Source: Limnomonas spitsbergensis
Lineage: Eukaryota > Chlorophyta > Chlorophyceae > Chlamydomonadales
Length of the DNA: 64,000 nt
Assembly: GCA_037349105.1 (NCBI GenBank)
Contig: JAYJMM010000119.1
Coordinates: 879,001-943,000 of the forward strand
Reading direction: 5' to 3'
Shown here: in pieces, positions 61,101 through 64,000 of the stretch
How the letters are laid out: every line of letters begins with the position of its first letter
Position numbering within the stretch: the stretch's first letter is position 1
Translations under genes and position numbers: made by a program
Notes under the pieces: generated by a model
The model's input: only the letters and a program-made list of their open reading frames with translations
What the model was told of the DNA's origin: nothing
Database searches by the model: none

Positions 61101-61350
61101 AGCCTGGTACCACTGATGGAAGTTAGTGACAGCGCCTGGAGGACCTGCCCACCCCCGCTCTCTGACACTAAGGCACTGGAAGCACACATGCAGCGCATCC
61201 TCTACCTGCTCGCTATCCCCCCGCGCCCAACACCGCTAGCAGCAGCGTGCCTGTCGCCGCTGACTGTTGCGCCGTCCTCTGGTATCAGCAGTGCTGATCG
61301 CGCCAAGCCGCAGTCGCAAATTGGTGCGCACACAAGCACACTCCCTCTGA

Positions 61351-61677
61351 CTAGTGCGGCTCTTGGCTTGCGCCAGCACAGCACCCGCCGTGGACTGGAA
61401 CCAGGCGGTAGGTCGCCGCAGATCTGTGCTCGGTGGTAGGGTCCCTGGGGTCCCCACCGCCGCTTGCTACTAGCCGTGCTTGCTCGTAGGCTGCGTCAAC
61501 GAGTGCCAACACCTCTGTGACGGGTAGGCGCTGTAGGGCAGCTGCTGCCTCGCGCAAGGTGGGGGTGACTGCCCCCCGCTCCAGCTCTTCTAATACACCC
61601 AGCAGATCAGAGCACCAGGTGCGGCCGCCAGTGCCCTGGCTGATTGCAAGCTGCATATCTGCTGCCATGTCTGCCAA
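61351..61677 (-). CDS. Unrecognised ORF or exon
   Basis: MADMAADMQLAISQGTGGRT then WCSDLLGVLEELERGAVTP, with a helical Leu/Ala/Glu-rich middle (LREAAAALQRLPVTEVLAL). A candidate acceptor (GACTTTGGCAG) lies just before it. A further open stretch in another minus frame (GAVTNFHQWYQAEQGWDALA) follows at about 61020-61150 and could be the next exon. No family is recognised; proximity to the dispersed repeats suggests possible transposon origin. Confidence 0.35.
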   Translation of the reverse strand: MADMAADMQLAISQGTGGRTWCSDLLGVLEELERGAVTPTLREAAAALQRLPVTEVLALVDAAYEQARLVASGGGDPRDPTTEHRSAATYRLVPVHGGCCAGASQEPH

Positions 61678-61699
61678 AGTCTACGGTAATGAACATTAA

Positions 61700-62900
61700 A
61701 CGGTACACAGGCAAATACGTACACTTGGGTAGCGGATCATGATATAATACGTAGGTGACACAACAACAGGTGAGGAAAGAGGGGCTGAAGTGGGAAGGAT
61801 GATATGCGAAGCGATGACGTCATCAAAAAGGGAGTGGGCACAAGAAACTGAGAAGAGGATGATGATGCTTGGTGATAAAAAGTGAAGTCAAGATGAGACC
61901 ATAGGTGGCAAATAGGACAGACAGACGTATAGCCGTTGGTGGAACGAGGAAGGAGGAGACGGCGTAATCAGCCGGGGGGCGAATGGAAGGGCAAGAGGGG
62001 CAGGTGGAGGATGCACAACCGAGAGTGGGGGAGAGGGGCGGTGTAGATACTATGCAACATCAATTAGGAGGTGAGTCAATGACGTTACACGACTGGGTCC
62101 TGCCCCAAAAGGGTTGGCCGCGTGGGCGCCCAACTGTTTGGTTGAAAAAAAAGGGAAAACGAGAAGGAAAGAGAGGGACAATATAGAGAGGGGCAATGAA
62201 AAATGTTCAAACACAGAAGGAAGTCAGGATCCCCAGCGTCTAATGCCTAGCCCTCAACAACGTCGACCAAATCCTGTATAAAGAGAGGTGCGGCATCTCA
62301 CATTCCCACCCGTTCCTGTCCCGTTACATCTGGTGGAAATCGCCGCCGGCAAAGGCAGGGTGGGTTGGATGGGGGAGAATGGGATTTGCCGCCGGGGTGA
62401 GACCTTGGACCCAAGGGATGTGTAGACAGCAGCGTGAAAGCGTGTCAGGGGGGACATGAGGGAGCGTCCATGATGCGTGTGTCAAAGACAGTAAGGGAAC
62501 CTGTGAGCAATTGAGGCATCCATAATTGGAAAGGACTAACCGAGGGATTCATGCGGATAACATAATTTCGACTTAAACTACACAGATGAAAGAAAGAAAG
62601 AGAATGCCGATGTGGCGTGGATTTGGGGGGTTGACGGTTCGCCCTAGCCCCGGTCTGCCCTTAAAAAGGTAAATAGGACCCGGGGAACCTACGTACTTCC
62701 AATACAGTAAATACACACATCTTAATACTCTCACATCGTATAGACGTATACCCCAAGCACTCATCACGCCGCTGCAGCGTGCACATCCCAAGCCTAATGG
62801 CCCTGGACTGTAAAACCGCAAACATGGCCAACAGGTTGTCGAAACACCAGAAATTGACGAGGTGATGTGCAAAACCAAATGTATCCTCAAGAATGCGGTG
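61700..62900. other. Non-coding stretch with dispersed repeat copy 2
   Basis: 62116-62270 repeats GGCCGCGTGGGCGCCCAACT GTTTG, a purine-rich stretch and AATGCCTAGCCCTCAACAACG from copy 1. 61760-62060 is purine-rich. An open minus frame at 62661-62918 (HHLVNFWCFDNLLAMFAVL) may be a 3' extension or shadow of the next gene. Confidence 0.4.
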
Positions 62901-62926
62901 GCTGTAATGCCTCAGCATAGGTATAC

Positions 62927-64000
62927 CCTGTCCGCACAGCCCTCGCCTGATGGATCCTTAAGGCTGCCTTGCAGATCTCGTCATCAAGATCTGACAAGCA
63001 TCTGACCATGAGGCATCCAACTTTTGCTCTCACAAATTCCCAGTGTGTTGCGGCTTATGGGAGAAATCTGGCTGGGAGGGCCTTCAGTTTGCTTGCCAGC
63101 CTTGCTCACATCATCTTTGAATTGCAAATACCTGCCCTCAAGGCTACCAATACCTGCAGTGGGAAGCAGATTCCCGGCCGAATAACCTCTAGTGCAGAGG
63201 GTACCAAGCCCCAGTCCGAATGCTTCACGGGCTAGCCCAAAATGGGCATCTCACCCCGCTAATAGTGGAAGAGGACTTGAACAACTTCAACACCCGGTTT
63301 TGAGCAGCGACTGGATGAGCTAAGGTCTATACATACAAGAGCGCGCCATTCGGAGTGTCCGCCACAATCTAGCAGCTGGAGGATGGGCCACGGGTGCCGC
63401 AGAAAGATACTTGTCCTCTGCCTTATCAGGCCTGTGTCAGTCCTCAACCTCTATTGAAATCTTGATTTCCTACTTCTCATGCCACTCAATCTGCGGCAGT
63501 GGCGGCATCTTCACCTTGTGGATCCTCATGTTCTGCACATCCGACCACATCTCAATGCCAACAGCCCTAATGGCACACATATTCGGCTCTGCCCTTGGTC
63601 TTTGCTGGTTGCTGAAATGAAGGTCATTGTTCGTGGACTCTTGGCCGAGAGGCTCCTTGAATCGGCTTGAAGTTGCATACTTAAGGCTCCTTGGCCTCCA
63701 AGTGTGGTGGTCAGCATTTCCGACAAATGTGACGGGCTACCTTCTACCCGTCGCTCGGACAGAATCTGCTCGTAAGGGGAAGTGTCTGTTGATGACAAGA
63801 AAGCCTCTTCCAGACTGTCCACGCAGCACATATCCCCCTGAGTGTGCTGCAGGTGTCCCGCCCTGCTGGCAAGGGAGAGGTTGAGCGGTCGGGAAAACGA
63901 GGAGCCTGGTTGCGGGTATTCTTTAAACGAGGAGCCAGAGGCCTCGTCGATAGGCCGAGCTGGGTGCTGCACGATCATCGTGATAGGGAGGATGGACGCA
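62927..64000 (-). CDS. Partial minus-strand gene of unknown function (runs off right edge)
   Basis: Exon-like pieces on minus, from the window edge: about 64000-63684 (SLEEAFLSSTDTSPYEQILS, ending at a possible GTATGC donor), 63611-63474 (acceptor TTCATTTCAG; AIRAVGIEMWSDVQNMRIHK then VKMPPLPQIEWHE), about 63440-63340 (acceptor GATAAGGCAG, donor GTATGT), and one ending at about 62927 with donor GTATAC (HWEFVRAKVGCLMVRCLSD then LDDEICKAALRIHQARAVR). Splice phases do not yet join, so borders are provisional. The frames have natural amino-acid composition, but I recognise no family. Confidence 0.4.

Overview
The window looks like nuclear DNA of a green alga (chlorophyte or prasinophyte type). 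Short GC-rich exons with GTGAGN donors are spread through long introns. The intergenic and intronic DNA is full of degenerate telomere-like text (CCCTAAA / CCCTGAACCCT). Predicted proteins carry the Ala/Gly/Ser/Gln-rich linkers usual in volvocine-type algae. Nothing looks prokaryotic: there are no operons, Shine-Dalgarno sites, rRNA genes or CRISPR arrays. The species is inferred only from style.

Layout. 1-13.04 kb is one continuous 27-bp tandem satellite (about 480 units) with higher-order structure (1672-bp and 2593-bp repeats). 13.39-34.9 kb holds the exons of one large minus-strand gene for a PAS-domain class III nucleotide cyclase. Its catalytic exon (13390-13602) carries the DIVGFT and TAGDCY metal-binding motifs. 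The rest of the catalytic domain is not visible and, if present, lies beyond the 13-kb satellite. Three introns of this gene each hold a different minisatellite: 19-bp CTCAC-type at 14.26-18.62 kb, 20-bp GCATGCACCATG-type at 22.43-23.03 kb and 19-bp GGATCCCAG-type at 24.32-27.51 kb. Smaller mobile or foldback sequences sit between the other exons.

38.03-40.24 kb is a complete minus-strand, three-exon gene for a PHOSPHO1/2-type HAD phosphatase. 41.89-59.74 kb is a plus-strand gene of at least 18 exons, divergent from it, encoding an MCTP (multiple C2 domain and transmembrane region protein). All 18 exons join with consistent splice phases into about 1587 codons ending in the MCTP C-terminal transmembrane domain; only the 5' end is unresolved. 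Its introns carry telomere-like text, 13-, 30-, 34- and 44-bp tandem repeats, and a 112-bp perfect-hairpin MITE. 59.75-64 kb is mostly non-coding with a dispersed repeat, plus pieces of one or two unrecognised minus-strand genes, one running off the right edge.

The most unusual theme is how the introns are built. Nearly every long intron has its own private tandem repeat, and several repeats are copies of the neighbouring exon-intron junction, so introns here seem to grow by reiterating splice-site-containing sequence. The genes are not obviously one pathway: a cyclic-nucleotide signalling enzyme, a small-molecule phosphatase and an ER-plasma-membrane tether.
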